Made by a program: the position numbers and the translations under genes
Notes under the pieces: generated by a model
The model's input: only the letters and a program-made list of their open reading frames with translations
Told to the model about the DNA's origin: nothing
The model's database searches: none
Assembly: GCF_051020765.1 (NCBI RefSeq)
Contig: NC_134934.1
Location: 744,001-808,000, forward strand
DNA length: 64,000 nt
From: Lasioglossum baleicum
Taxonomy: Eukaryota; Arthropoda; Insecta; Hymenoptera; Halictidae
Reading direction: 5' to 3'
Part shown: positions 48,486 through 62,217 of the stretch, in pieces
Layout of the letters: every line of letters begins with the position of its first letter
Numbering within the stretch: position 1 is the first letter of the stretch

Positions 48486-51400
48486 TTATAAATATGGTTG
48501 CCATCCGCAGTATATACGAGAAAGATTCATAGGATCACGTGCTTGTTGTATAAGTCTTTCAACTTGGCCAGAAATGCTTGACGCTAAACCTTCTTCGGTA
48601 CCTTGGAGTTTTTGTTCTATTCTTAACAGAGCTCTTCCTGCTGTTTTGTTAGTTCCAGTAGAACCTACAGATAATATTTGTTCTCATGATAAGTATGGAT
48701 TAGGTTCACACATTTGTAAATAGACTATAGATCTTTATGCAAAATAAAAACTTTCCTAGTCAATTGTGAAAGAAAGAAAAAAAAATGTATATATTTCTTC
48801 TTTCGATAATTTTAATAAGTCAAAAATAATATAACATACTTAAATTGATTTAAATGTTTTCACAGTTTTATTGTATTTTTCCTATTCATTTTTATCGTAC
48901 ATGCATATAAAATCTGCAGTCTATTTATAAGAGAGTGAGCATCTCTCTTTGTTGCTTGTAAAACAACTATTGGATTGGCAAGAAAGTAATGAAATAAAAC
49001 CGAATTTCTTTATTCAAACGATGAACTTTAATCAATAAAATATTTTCTTATTTACTCTTTTTGGCAAAAGATTATCGAACAAAAAGGAAAATATCTTATT
49101 CATTAAAATTCATTGCTTGAATAAAAAAATTGGGCTCTCTATTTCACCTTAAAATACCGAAATCACTTTCTTGCCAACCTAATATTGGTCAGCTGAATGG
49201 AAACGTAATATTTACTTTGATTAATTTCAACTTGTTTCGACGAGCTCCCACTTTGAATGTTACGTGCTTTAGCAGGTGTTATAGTCCATGTGAACAGTGG
49301 ATCATACAATAAGACTTGTAGTAAAGTTATGATTATTTGTCTTTGGTCACGTAAAACAGTTAAAGTCTTTTCGCAGCATTGTCTCATCGTCCCTTCTATT
49401 CCAGATACACCCATTGCGGCCTCAATATTTTGCGTAAGCCGAAACGGAATAGTTTCAGGAATCGGTAATACCTTACCTTGTTCGAATGCTATACCTAATT
49501 GCATTTAATAATATAATAGTTATATTACAAATATCATAATCAAATATATGTATGTTATTATAATTTTTAAGATATATATTTTTACCAAAATCAATATGAA
49601 TTACTTCAGCAGTTGTTTGGTCAAGTAAAATATTGTTTAAATGTCTATCTCCTAGGCCCAAAATATATCCCGCTATAGATGTTGTAGCTATGCTATGAAC
49701 ACATGATATACACAACGATTCAAATTTTAAGCGAGAAATTTGAGAAATTTTTACACTACAATGCATTTACCTGCGAGTGTATGCTAATCTTCTCTCGAAC
49801 CACGTTTCAGGAGATGGATATTTTTCCATAAAGAAATGATGCAGTACTGGATGCATATGTGCACAACAGTCCGTAAATGCTTTCAATTTGGCGTCAGTTG
49901 ATGCTTTTTCCACTGCCTAAAGATAAACATACATAAAAATTCTACAAACTAAATTTTGATGAAGCTATTAGACTCAAAGCAATTTTCATATGTTACTATC
50001 TTTTAACGATTTTATTTAAGAATTGAATTCGTTATATTTTCTTACAGCTATTAATGACAATAATTAGTTTGTCACATTGTAAACATAATTTTATTTAAAT
50101 ATATTCTTACTGATAATTTGTCCCTGCAGTCTTTTGCTGTATAATCTTTTGGGTAATATTTCACGTGAAATCCAGAATTGGGATTTGAACCTATCAGTAT
50201 AAATATAATGGGAACTGTATTATCACACCATTCTAATATTCCCGATCTTTGGGTCAATGGAACAACCTAAAAATTAACAAAGAGAAGAGTATCATACATA
50301 TTACCTAAATACTTAAATCATTTGATATAGATTTAGAAAGTTTGTTTGATATTTGTAGAGTGAAATGTGTTTTATTACTTAATACCTTGTATGTTCGAAT
50401 CATTAACTTTCTCCGTTTTGTTTCTTTGTAAGCTTTTAACAGTATATTCATTACGCTAAAAACTTGTTGCATTACAGCATCTTGTCGTAAGTCATCTTTT
50501 CCCTTTAGACACATGTATACATAATTTATAATTGAGATTCAACTCAGTTAAAATATTAAGTGTTTAATAAGCGATATTATTACTCTGTACCTTTACTAAT
50601 TGATATCTTGAAATTCCATCCGTGCCAATACAGATTATCTTTTTTGGTGTATTTAAACCACCAACAGTCTCATATGTTCCTGAATATTTAGATATTCCAA
50701 TTATGTTATTGTAATTTCTGGACGATTTTACATTTATTGTCAGCGTTGGTACAAGTACATTATTGAAATTTTTAACTTTCAAGATTTCTTGATTTTTCGG
50801 TATATTAACCATCGAACCAGCTGTAAATAAAAAATTATTTAATAATGTATCTATGTCTATTAAGTTTAACATTTTCAAATTTTCATATTTGTACATATAT
50901 TATTACATCATTAAATTCATACTATATGAAAGAAAATAGCTTACGTTTCCTTGTAGAAGTTTCAAGATTAGCTAACATAACTAACGAGTGTGATAACTTT
51001 TCCATTTCATGCACAATTAGCCTAATATTTGTTCTTGTCAATTCCTGCAACAACTTTCGAGCGCCGAGCACTCTTGGTTCTACCACATTATTCGCCTGAG
51101 TTGTACTATATTCATAATCGCCATATAAATTTTTTAATGCTAACAATACAGGTAACGTATGGTGTGGGTGTTCCAGGGCACAATGTTCCATAATTGAGTA
51201 TATTTTTTCAGAGAATGCATCTGAAACATTATTTATATGTGCAGCTAATTGTGGAATAAGTGGAATAAATTTAAAAGACGGTATTCTCTGAAGATTCTCA
51301 TTTAAGAGATGATTAACATCTGTTTGTTTTATGTTGTCTAACCAGAGAGCTACTATTCTAAATATTAGTAAATTATAATCTTCGCTTTGTTGTAACACTA

Positions 51401-52960
51401 GTAAATAGTATCTGCAAAAGAAATATTTTTAACTTAACTTTTCTGTGCATTAATTAAGTTCATAGTACTATGCAGAGTGAAAACTTACTGTAATGCTAAA
51501 GTTAAATAATTATCTCTTTCTTTCTGTATATGCTTTAGTTCTGCAGCATCATTTATATTTTGTTTGTGATTTAGAATAAACGCTCTTCTAACATCTTTGT
51601 CCTTACTCATCGACAACGCACTGACTTCTTCCGTAGACGTAATGCATTCTTTAAGACTTTCAAATTGAGGAGATTTCATATGGGCGCATATCTGTTCATA
51701 TTGAACATCAGCGAATCGTGCTAATGCTACTTGTGTATTATGTAAATTCTTAATGCTATCAGCAGTTTGTTCATTGATAGAAGTGCTCGCATCTACAGAT
51801 TTCATGTAATATTCTTCTATTACAGTCTGAAAAATGCAAATAGTTATTAAACTGCAAAAACTCGTACACATATTGCATATACCTGAGGATTCTCCGATTT
51901 TGTTTCAGCCATCCAGTCACCGTAAACTCTCAGCACCTGAGCTCGTAGATTTGTATCTAAGGTATCCTTGTGCATTAAATTACGTAAAAGAAATCGTCCA
52001 ATTTCCAAATCATTTCTAAGACGTGCTAACAGAGATTCTTGATAAAGCATTTGATCTTGAACTTTTGGGGGCAGGTCTGTTTGTTTCGCTAGTGCAGCTT
52101 TATATTAAAACAAAAATATTTATGTAACATGTTGCAATAAAATTATTTACTACATATTATTATGTCTCTATGTTTTACCTAGCGAACGTGTAGCAATACG
52201 TAAATTTTCTTTATCCGCCGCTATTTTTAATATATTTAAGTATGTATTGTAAAGTGCATCCTTCATCTGCACGCTATCAACTAAAGCATTATTTATCTGA
52301 TACATAATTGTTCTTTGAGTTAATATGGGTTCAATATATTGCAGTTCATTAAAATTTGATATGTCTTGTTGTTGCCATTTTTGCAATACTTTTTCATGTT
52401 CGTCTGGTTTTGCTGAACTTAACTCTTCAATTTCACGAATTAATTGTAACTGCATTAATTTTTCATATACAGTTTTGCTGCTTTCTGAAAATTAAATGTA
52501 TATTGTTAGATAAACTAAATGTTACCATTTATGTTTTAAACAGTTGGTCTGAACTTACCTAAACTAATATTCTTAAGGGCTTTGACGATACTGATACGAG
52601 CATTTCCAATTGCATTTTGTATACCTATTTCGTTACCTTCATGAAAGTACTTTAATGCTTGATAATGGTAAAAATGATAATCAGATTCAACTATTTGTGA
52701 TTTTAATTTACAATCACTTTGTGCCTGGTTTATTACAGAGAAATTCCAATTGCCGAGTCTCCACGCACATTCGTATTGGATATCTTCATCTACTTTTTCA
52801 TTATGTGTGGACATGGCATATATCATATTGTCAAGTAAATTTTGAAAACCAGATTGATGGGGCCCATAAGCTATTTCTGTAATTTATATTTCATGATTAA
52901 ACATTTCTACGCACATAAGTTAAGCCACAGTTTTAAAATGGAGCAAAAACATGCATCATA

Positions 52961-53006
<46 letters not shown>

Positions 53007-56000
53007 CTCAAAACTATTTAATGTTGTATAATAACATTTTTGTATATCTCTTTTATCACCTTGAAACTATAACTTAGTTCAGTTGCTAGAGGTGGGCAAG
53101 GACCCGAAAATTGGTGATACTCAGGTACCCGAAATCGAATTCGGGTTGGAAACTCGAAAAAATTATATTGTTCGGAGAGCCGAATGTCATAGATTTTCGG
53201 GTTCCCGACCCGACTTCGACTTCGGGTACCCGGGTATCATTAATAGACTGCTGATTTTTATGCATTTATGGCTTATCAAAATTTTCAAAAAATGCTGGAG
53301 TATTAAATTCAATTTAGTACGATTTTTATTTATTTTGGGTCTACAAATGCTATTACTAATGAAAATAGAATTTTATTTGGTACCACTTTCTTAAAATTTG
53401 TCTACAAAAATTGAAAATTGCATAAACATCCGCATATGAGATTTCATATACATTAAAGAAGTTGAAAATGAAATGAAACAGATTATACTCATTTACCTTT
53501 GTTCACTGACATATTTCCAAAAGAAAGCTCAACATCTTGTGCCAGATAATGTTGTATACGAGTCGAATGGTCTTGTAAATGTGAAGATCCGGTGCCACGA
53601 ATGGCATCGGAATCACCTATTTTTGCATATGTGTCTCTGAGTATACTTTGTATCACTTTTCCTTGTTCAGGTACCAATTCGTAGACATAATCAATTTTTG
53701 AAATGTTAGTGAAATTATTATGATCGTTCAAAATATTTTCACAAGAAATTTCTGCATACAATATTGCAGTAAAGAAAGCTGCACAATATTGTGCCGCTTT
53801 TGCAATATACATGTAATTCAACTGTAAACAACCACTATCGGCAACTTGTATTCTTATATAATTTACAATATTTAACATACAATGGACGATTTGACGGTCA
53901 CAATTTGCTGTTTTACAAGTTGCACTGGTAGCTACATTTTGTATTGTGAAGTCAAAGTTGTAGTAAAAAAATTTATTTATACAAGAACACATAGCAGGTG
54001 TGTACTTTTTATCAATATGAATTATTAAGAAAATAACTCTCGGTAAAATTATTTCGCAAACATCAATGCTTAATGCACAAACTGAGAACAATTTTTCTGA
54101 ATAGAATTCTGTAAAACATTGTAGAATTTGACATGTTATTTCTGAAATCCAATTAGCATACGAGCCATTAGTTTCAATTGACCAAATACTATTTTGAGGG
54201 TTTAAAATGTTACTCAATTTTGCAGTATTTAAAGTAATTTTTGTTGGTTTTGGACTTTTGTTAGTTATAAACGGTTTAATATAATTTAGAGGTAGCGTTA
54301 ATTTAGAGTAGCGTTCTTTATACCTTGTATTTAACAATTTTTGTCCCCAAAAAGATGACAATAGAGCATAAAGTACATCAGCACTAACTTTTCTTAGTTC
54401 TACATCACTTTGAAATAATAATTCAATCATTTTAATTATTATTTTATATGTTAGTATCTCTATTAAATCAGAACTTTCATTCACATGGCTTTTCTCTAAA
54501 TATAATATCATTGATGTTAAATCATTCGGACCTATCTCACCTAAACATTTTGATGCTTCAATCGAAACATTTATGTCAGAGGATGCTGTTAATTTGATAA
54601 GTTTATATATTAATTGATGCAACATACTCGAGGCACAATCTTCAGAAAATCCACGCAATGTTTCAAGTCTATTATACAATACTTGGAATTCCTCTTTCCT
54701 CGTGGACAATTGTTGTCGTAAATGTAAAATGTCTTCTATACTATAATTTATGTTTTTGTCGATCAAAGAGTTCAGAAAATGTTGTATTTCTTCCTCCAAA
54801 GTATATGTTTTCTCAGATTTATATTTCAATGCATTATGCACATTCCGGATTTCATGAAAAATAGGAACATTTGGAAATGAATTTAACTTTTCTATTGCAT
54901 CACTTAACTTATCTTTTTGTTCAATTAATAAAAACTTGAGTATTTCCAAAGTTACTGATCCTTTTCCTGCCTGTGCAACGGGAATTAGAGTCATAACAGT
55001 GAAACTCAAAATTTCTTTGATTTCCTCGTGTCTTGTAGGCAATACCTGTTTCACGAATTCATAAAAATATTTGCTTGCTATTTCAAGAAGAACACCATCA
55101 TGGCCTTTAATTATATGAAGTAAACTATAACTAATATCCTTTATTATATACATCGAAAGTGTATTGAAATAATCTTGTTGCAGTTCTTGAACAATTAGTG
55201 TGCAGAAGAACATATACTGATGAAAAGCTTTTACTTTATGTTCTACAAATTTCTGTCTATAAATATTGCTATTTAAATGTAACAATAGTTTTTGCAATAC
55301 ATTTGGACAACTATGTGCCAAAACGTATTGTACAGACATTTCTTCGGTGAAAAAGTTTTCTTCCATATATTTTAAGCACATCTTAACTGTTTCATGTTTA
55401 AAATGTGGCGGATTCGACATTGCAAATGAAATTTGTACATTTAACATTTCTTTAAGGTAATTTTCGTCATGCAATCTTTCAAAAAGATAAATTAATGTTT
55501 CTTCAAATTTGTCATTAAATAAACTAGAAAACTTTTTAACTTCAAGAAATTCATCTTGATTTGAAATTAGCTTATGAAATATTTTACCTGCTAATTTTTT
55601 TTTACCACTGTCATCGTCTTCGTTGATACAGTATAAAAGCCAAGGTATTACTTGTGGAAAAATATTTTCAATAATTTGTTGGAATGATAATGTAACATAA
55701 TTACAAAGCGATGCAACATTAGATAGCTTGAAACTTTGAAATTTAATAAATGCAAGCATATTAATATGTGTCTCATAAAATTGCTCTTCCGAACTACATT
55801 GCACTAACTGCCATGGAAATGACTCTGATGAATATCTTGAATTGTACCAACATGTTATTAAATAACTTAAATTATCTTCGATGAGACTTATGTATCTTAT
55901 TTGGTTTGTTATAGTACCTAATGCCCTTGGTATTATCTGAATGTCTATTTTTTTGTCCATAATAAAATGTAACATTGTCAATAAAGCACGGCATTGAAAT

Positions 56001-59000
56001 GTTCCATTACTAAATACTATTGCTATTAGTCCCAAAAGTGCGCCTGCTATTCTAGTTTCGCTTTCGTCAACACACATGCTCTGACTACTAATTACTAACT
56101 TATTTATCGAGTTTTCTATTTGCATAAACAATATCTCTTTCCATTTGAAATCAATTTTTTTCGAAAGGTATATTTCTCGTATACATTTGATTGCTTCTAA
56201 CTGCACGATAAACAAAGAATTGGTAAGCGATGATAAAATACTGTCCATTATTGGCATCATATGATCGACCTCATTAGGTACTATATAATAAAGAAGCGTG
56301 GGACTGATATGAATAATTCTTAAAATGCATTTGGTAATTTCTATATGAACACGAAAACCATATTTCTTTTTATGTCGATTCTGTTGTGAAATGATGTTTA
56401 TTAAATCGTCTAAATAAAAATTATAATCTACAGCATACCTGAGAAAGTATGGTAAAATATTGAATATATAACGAACAGCAGTTTCATCTTCCCGACATTC
56501 CTGATATAATGCCAATACATCTTTCAATGGTGTTTCTCCGTGATTTTTTGACAAATTTTGTTTGTCGTAGTTTAACAGTGATTCTAAAACTGTAACAGCC
56601 ATTTTAAAATTAAATGTACGAGACAAATCATACATATCTATTTTGAGCAAATTGTCCATGAGTTTTCTTTGAATTTCACATTTTTCTTCTCCCACGTTCA
56701 TACAACAAAATAATGCTAAAGCTTTCGATGTTTGTATTCTAATTGTGCCTTTGTCGCAGAAATTACACCATTTTTCCTGTATATTTTGATCTAAAGCTCT
56801 CCGTTTAATTTGAAAAGAGCTATAATTTTCATAGTAATCCTTAGTTGTCTCATAATCAGCAATTTCGTTATCTTCAATATTCATTAAACTAAATGTATTT
56901 CTTAACATCTCTGGTGTTGAAGATAAAATGATTATCTTTGAGATTTCTGTATCGTATAATGTTCCATACAATATATTAAGTGCTTTTGTGACATTACACA
57001 GATACGTATATTTACTTTTTGATGGATCTATGTTCGCCAATAAAGTATAAACAGAGTTTAGATGTGTTTTCATTGTTTGCTGAAGAAATATCTCATCATT
57101 ATTTATCATATTCAACTGTTTCATCATTGATATTACTTTTGCTACTATAGCAATTTTTATTATTCTTATGTATATGTCATCATTACCACTACCTTCGTCT
57201 AATGTGTTACATAACTGAACTTGCAAAGAAGTTACAATATCTTGCATATACAATATCTTTTCATTCAATTTTATATCACAATGAATATCATCTTTTTCTT
57301 TGTCAATGAACAAATTTGTTTTGTATTTTAATAGTAGGTAGGCATTTTCAATTTCTTCGTAAGATAGTTCCTCATTATTTAAACAATCACATGAATTGTT
57401 CGTACTATTTTCTTTAAATTCGATCTGTTTTTCATACTTCGATTTTGATGTAATACTAATCAGTAACAAACACAACTCATCAATTACTATTTCTGTGGCC
57501 AGTTTATGCCAGGGTATATTCAATGCCCATTTTAATAGACATAATCTCACAGAATCTGAATTCATTGTTGGAGAACATGTATTTATGTTAAACATTGTTA
57601 TATCAGATGGTAATGATAGATATTTGCAAAGTATTATTAATGTACGAAGACTCATAACTGACCATTTGATAACATTTGTAAGATAAAGTCTCAAGAGCAC
57701 ATTTGGCTTTGTTATTTTATTATTTATGATGAAGAGTTGTGTAAGTTTATGAGTTGATATCTCGTTTTGATTCACATTAAGAGACCTAGAATTATAAATT
57801 ATTATTATTATCTATTTCATTCGTGTAACGAAATATTTGTGTTCTTTTATGAAAACAACAGTGTTAAATAATATTGTTTTATAAACAACAAATATATACC
57901 GATGACAAATATATGTCGATTTACAGCTTACAACTCTAAAATTATAAAGAAGCTCGACACGGAATTCATAAAGATTCGACACGACGTGTTATTTCGTTGA
58001 TCGCTCGCAGGGGACTGCCTCTTTTTATTTTTAAACAAAATCACAACGTAAACATTAACAAAACATTAACGCAATCAATAAAAACATATATAACACTTGC
58101 AATCAATAAAAACATATATAACACTTGCAATCAATAAAGACATATATAACATGCACACTTAACATCATTCTTACAATTTATAAACATTTTACCTCAATAA
58201 AATATCCCATATTTTATCCCAATATATATTTGAGTTCTCTATACACGTGGTAGATAATATTTTTTCATTTGTTAATAGAATGGCACATAAATCATATAAA
58301 TTATCCATGATAATTTCTTCTTTACAGGACTGTGTAAGAAGATTTACTAAAATTTTTAAGAATTCTGCAAGATCGTGAGATTTCAAACATTCAGGATATT
58401 TTTTAAGTAATACTGTTAATATCTGTATTCTTGGCCATGCTTCTTCACTGTTATTACCACTAATTATGTCAATTAGTCCATCCATTTTACTGGCAATTCT
58501 TCTTTTTTTTACTACATTAATACAGTCAGATTCATCGAGTGATGTTCTTTCAATAACAATGTCTGTATTTTCTAATATTTGTTTGAAAACTAAAATAATT
58601 AAAAATTTTCATAATTAATAATTAAAGTAAACTGTAACAAGTTATTTTGAGGAGAAATATAAAAATTACCTTCGCTCGCAAGATAAGTAAAACTTTTTGG
58701 AAGCACGTCTGCTTTCAAATCTTTTAATATCATTAAATACATACTTTTAAGTATTGCACACCACTTTTCCCAGTTACTAGCATAAGCACCATCATCGACT
58801 TTACATATTCCTTTGGGATGGTGAATTTGATTAAAAAGCAGTAAAAGTTTATACTTTTCTATAGAACTTTTTAAACTAATTATATTTGGTAAGACATTCT
58901 CGCTAAATTGGCAAAGATTATGTCTACATTCTATTGCAATTTGTCGACATACTGTATGCGCAAGCTTATAAGCTGATTCTGCCAAGATTTCTTGATTTGT

Positions 59001-60974
59001 TTTTACATCAAGAAATACAGTTTCTAAAATCACAAAATATAATGCCTTTTAATTCATAATTAAGCATAAAATAATAAATTGGATAAAACAAAAAAATACT
59101 AGGAATACCGCACCTAAAAATGGCGGTGTTTCTTTCAAGTTTGGTAGAAGATCCGAGTATAAACAACCATAATGTGCAATCATTTGTAATGCTTCTAAAG
59201 TAGTACGTTTATTTACAATTGAAGATACATTCTTATATAATAGAATACATATCTTCAATAACTCTTGCCACTGTTCAGGTAACATCTTCACGTGATATGT
59301 TCTAAGTGGCAGTACATACAATACCAATATGTGCATGTAAGTTTCATGGTAATATTCATATATACTTGTTCCTAGTATTTGCAAAATTAATGGTATTATA
59401 TCCGAGCACTTCAGAAGTGGTATTTTATAAGAGTTCGCATATTGAACTGTTTTCCTCATAAGCAGACATGTGTTTTGTCTTTCAATAATTATTGCTCTGC
59501 CATAAGAATCCTTAGAAGCATGTCTATCTGTTTCCTTCAATAAAAACAATTTCATCGCTGAATGACATAGTACAAATTGAACACCTTTATGTTCAATGAA
59601 TCCTAACATGAAAATTGTTACTTACATTCAATACAACTTTATGAACTGTATGGATTATATATGACCAGTTTATAACACCTTGTACATTTTGTTCTGAATT
59701 AATACATATCTCGTTTAGCGCTTCTTGATTTTCATATAACTCTAACAAATCAAGCACACACTTCTAAAACAAAACAAATACAATATACTGTAATGATGTT
59801 TGGTAAACAGTATGTTTTTAATAATGTATTGCTAGATGATATTGTCAAGCAAGAATTAATTAATAATTGAATGCATTTTAATTTATCAGGCATCAAATTT
59901 GTCCTCTGTAACGGTAAAAAAATCTCAAAACACAGAAGACATAGAATTCTGAAATTTTCTATGTCTTTCTATGGAAAGGGGTGCACAAATATGTTTTTAA
60001 CCCAGTAGTCCTTCAGGATTAATTGCTAAAATTAAATTAGTGTTATTCCTCTGGTCTCTGTAACAGTACAAAAATCTCGAAACACAGAAGGCATAGAAAA
60101 TTGAAATTTGGTACACAGACAGCTGGTAGGCCAAAGGGGCGCATGAATATGTTTTTATCCCGGAAGTCCTTCAGGATTAATTGCTAAAATTAAATTAGTG
60201 TTATTCCTCTGTTCTCTGTAACACTAAAAAAATCTCAAAACACAAAAGGCATAGAAAGTTGAGATTTGGTACATAGACAGCTGGTAGCCCAAAGGGGTGC
60301 ACGAATATGTTTTTATCCTGGAAGTCCTTCAGGATTAATTGCTAAAATTAAATTAGTGTTATTCCTCTGTTCTCAGAAGGCATAGAAAGCTAAAATTTGA
60401 TACACAGATAGCCGGTAGCCCAAAGGGGTGCACGAATATGTGTTTTCCCGGAAGTCCTTCAGGATTAATTGCTAAAATCAAATTAGTGTTATTCCTCTGT
60501 TCTCTGTAACACTAAAAAAATCTCAGAACACAAAAGGCATAGAAAGTTGAAATTTGGTACATAGACAGCTGGTAGCCCAAAGGGGTGCACGAATATGTTT
60601 TTATCCTGGAAGTCCTTCAGGATTAATTGCTAAAATTAAATTAGTGTTATTCCTCTGTTCTCAGAAGGCATAGAAAGCTGAAATTTGATACACAGATAGC
60701 CGGTAGCCCAAAGGGGTGCACGAATATGTTTTTATCCCAGAAATCCTACAGGATTAAGTGCTAAAAATAAATTAGTTTCATACCTTCAAAAAATAAGCCA
60801 GCCGTTGATTTTTCAGCGGGAATTATGTTAGTTAAAATATATTAACAAGTAATATGTAACACGTCATGGATTTAGAGGGATTAAATAGTGTAGAATACGT
60901 ACTTTTTTGTCTAGAACTTTCTTACCACTTGCAGTTTTTAATATTTCCTGAATTCTTTCTGAATACTTTGACAT
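48486..60974 (-). CDS. ATM: ATM-family serine/threonine kinase (telomere fusion)
   Basis: PI3K-related kinase that signals DNA double-strand breaks and protects telomeres; the insect orthologue is tefu. Eighteen minus-strand exons: 60903-60974, 59626-59763, 59114-59534, 58670-59023, 58193-58589, 53497-57785, 52559-52876, 52179-52484, 51883-52097, 51489-51826, 50945-51411, 50591-50820, 50386-50502, 50111-50266, 49771-49916, 49586-49692, 49216-49494, 48486-48664; 2842 aa. The N-terminus resembles the TAN region, and [12 protein letters not shown] aligns with the human IHHPKG segment. The FAT domain starts about residue 1890 ([12 protein letters not shown]). Kinase motifs: [16 protein letters not shown] (~2515), [14 protein letters not shown] catalytic loop (~2669) and VIHIDFG (~2689). 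The FATC end is [17 protein letters not shown]. Exon 6 alone is 4289 bp. An in-frame ATG at 61046 is possible but gives an odd hydrophobic extension. Confidence 0.95.
48721..48923. mobile_element. TA-flanked MITE, family A, copy 3 (ATM intron 17)
   Basis: Left TAGACTATAGATCTTTATGC, right GCATATAAAATCTGCAGTCTA-like. The middle is more diverged than in copies 1 and 2, so this copy is older or belongs to another subfamily. Confidence 0.75.
48970..49182. mobile_element. mariner-type MITE in ATM intron 17
   Basis: 213 bp with ends TTGGATTGGCAAGAAAGT and ACTTTCTTGCCAACCTAA, flanked by TA (48968-48969, 49183-49184). The GGTTGGCAAGAAAGT end is typical of mariner elements. The interior has no transposase. 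A lone similar end is at 28351. Confidence 0.85.
52961..53003. repeat. (AT)n microsatellite in ATM intron 6
   Basis: About 40 bp of alternating AT within the intron between the 4.29-kb exon and the following exon. Confidence 0.9.
53087..53240. mobile_element. Possible hAT-like fragment in ATM intron 6
   Basis: Begins TAGAGGTGGGCAAGGACCCG, similar to hAT-type ends, and is full of CGGGT/ACCCG motifs (TTCGGGTACCCGGGTATC near the right side). No matching right terminus of the same form was found, so it may be truncated. Confidence 0.4.
53244..53435. mobile_element. Decayed family A MITE in ATM intron 6
   Basis: TAGACTGCTGATTTTTATGC at the left and GCATAAACATCCGCATATG at the right are recognisable but mutated family A ends, at the right spacing (~190 bp). 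Confidence 0.55.
58074..58155. repeat. Three tandem 28-bp repeats in ATM intron 5
   Basis: AATCAATAAAAACATATATA followed by ACACTTGC occurs three times in a row with small changes in the last copy. Confidence 0.85.
59890..60780. repeat. Tandem array in ATM intron 1 with long and short units
   Basis: Six units begin with CCTCTG-type sequence near 59902, 60049, 60205, 60364, 60492 and 60651. Long units (about 147-159 bp) contain TGTAACACTAAAAAAATCTC; short ones (about 128 bp) lack this block. The order is long, long, long, short, long, short. Each contains AAAGGGGTGCACGAATATG and AGTCCTTCAGGATTAATTGC. The last unit decays into unique sequence. No coding function is seen. Confidence 0.85.
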
Positions 60975-61249
60975 TTTAAACACAACTTTGAACAAGTACA
61001 ACGTACAACACAGCATGAACACAGTTGAACACAGTAAGTACAACACACTATTTAGTGATTGTAGTTTGTAGTGATTCCTACAGATGGAGCCAGGGTATCG
61101 CCCAGTATCGCCACTCTAATAGGAGAACTGTTAGCACGAATTTAGTACTGTAACACGAAATAAAGATGTCACTACTTGCAAGAGTAATTCTCAAACAGTC
61201 CGTCAGATGAAATTGATGCCTCCTTCTTTTTATTCTATATGTCTATGTT
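60975..61249. promoter_or_regulatory. 5' flank of ATM
   Basis: The 270 bp upstream of the ATM start codon must contain its 5' UTR and promoter. No TATA box or initiator could be assigned with confidence. The distal border is the repeat at 61250. Confidence 0.4.
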
Positions 61250-61533
61250 TTTTAACAACGATACAATTTATAAAAAATTCTGAGAAAAATTAAGGACAAT
61301 TGTTTCAATAATATCGGACTAATGAATTTTTATAAAACTGGTATCTCGAAAAGTTCAATACGAAATATGCATTTTCTTCGAATGTTTCGAGATTTTCAAT
61401 TACGAGATTTTCACAAACATGTCTGCATAATCTGAAAAATCTGAAAAAAATCTCAATCATGTGTGCTATTAAGTGGAATATTTATAAATTTTTTCGTAAT
61501 TGTTTATTGAGCATGGTTCGACTAAAAATCAAT
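61250..61533. repeat. Partial copy of the foldback element at the window start
   Basis: Nearly identical to 1939-2210 (ACGATACAATTTATAAAAAA ... GAGCATGGTTCGACTAAAAA), with a short insertion near 61400. Only one arm is present, so this is a solo end or a truncated copy. Confidence 0.8.
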
Positions 61534-62217
61534 TACATATATATTATATATATATACCCTGATAGCACAGTTTGGAACTGCCAGGAATAGTCCAGAGCGT
61601 GGAGTGAATTTGGAGGGCAGTATGGTTCCAGACGCCGCTTATTGGCTGCTCGGAGCAATGGTTGGAGTACATCTAGAAAGAGTGTGGAGTTGCATGCCAG
61701 TGGGCTTCCGAAAACGATTACAGGTGTACAAAGTCCGCCGTCACAGCATCTAGAGGGCAGCTTCTTCCTTCCAGATGGAAGGCAGCTCGTGGAGTCTGTG
61801 TGGAACGGCGGATGCCGTTATCACCGACGAGATACTATTAAAGACTGCCAGCCCCTGTGTTATTCCGCGGGACCGGTAAGTGGGCGCGAGTGGGCGCGGG
61901 GATAACGGGAAAGTTACAGTGATCTGACATACCACAGCGGTAAAAGTTCCACAATCGACGAGATATTCGTCAAGTGGAAGAAGAATGATATAGTAGAATG
62001 CTGACATTACCCATTCTGTAATTGCCTTATAATACTATATGTATATGTATAATTCTCTTATTGTATTCTTATTTCCGTTATTATCACCATTGTAATAATT
62101 GTTTACAATATAATCGATAGTTTATAGATGAAGGAAAAATGAAAGTAACTACTACGTAATATTCTACAAATGTATATTGGAATTTAAATAGTAATTTGAA
62201 CATTATTGCGTTATATA
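61534..62217. other. Gene-less interval
   Basis: After a TATATA tract, about 61555-61920 is GC-richer and contains an 87-codon open frame with no recognisable features, which may be an unidentified transposon. 61920-62217 is AT-rich with nothing seen. Confidence 0.4.

Noticed and set aside
59535..59625. Apparent frameshift between ATM exons 2 and 3
   Set aside because: Acceptors near 59608 and 59558 put exon 3 out of frame, but the acceptor TTTTTATTGAAG ending at 59535 restores phase 0 and gives [16 protein letters not shown], which matches the family.
60975..61046. Upstream in-frame ATG of ATM at 61046
   Set aside because: The 24 added residues are hydrophobic and Cys-rich with no resemblance to ATM N-termini; the ATG at 60974 gives a plausible start.
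61642..62007. Open frames of 85-87 codons on both strands
   Set aside because: They overlap in opposite directions, have no recognisable domain and no supporting splice structure.
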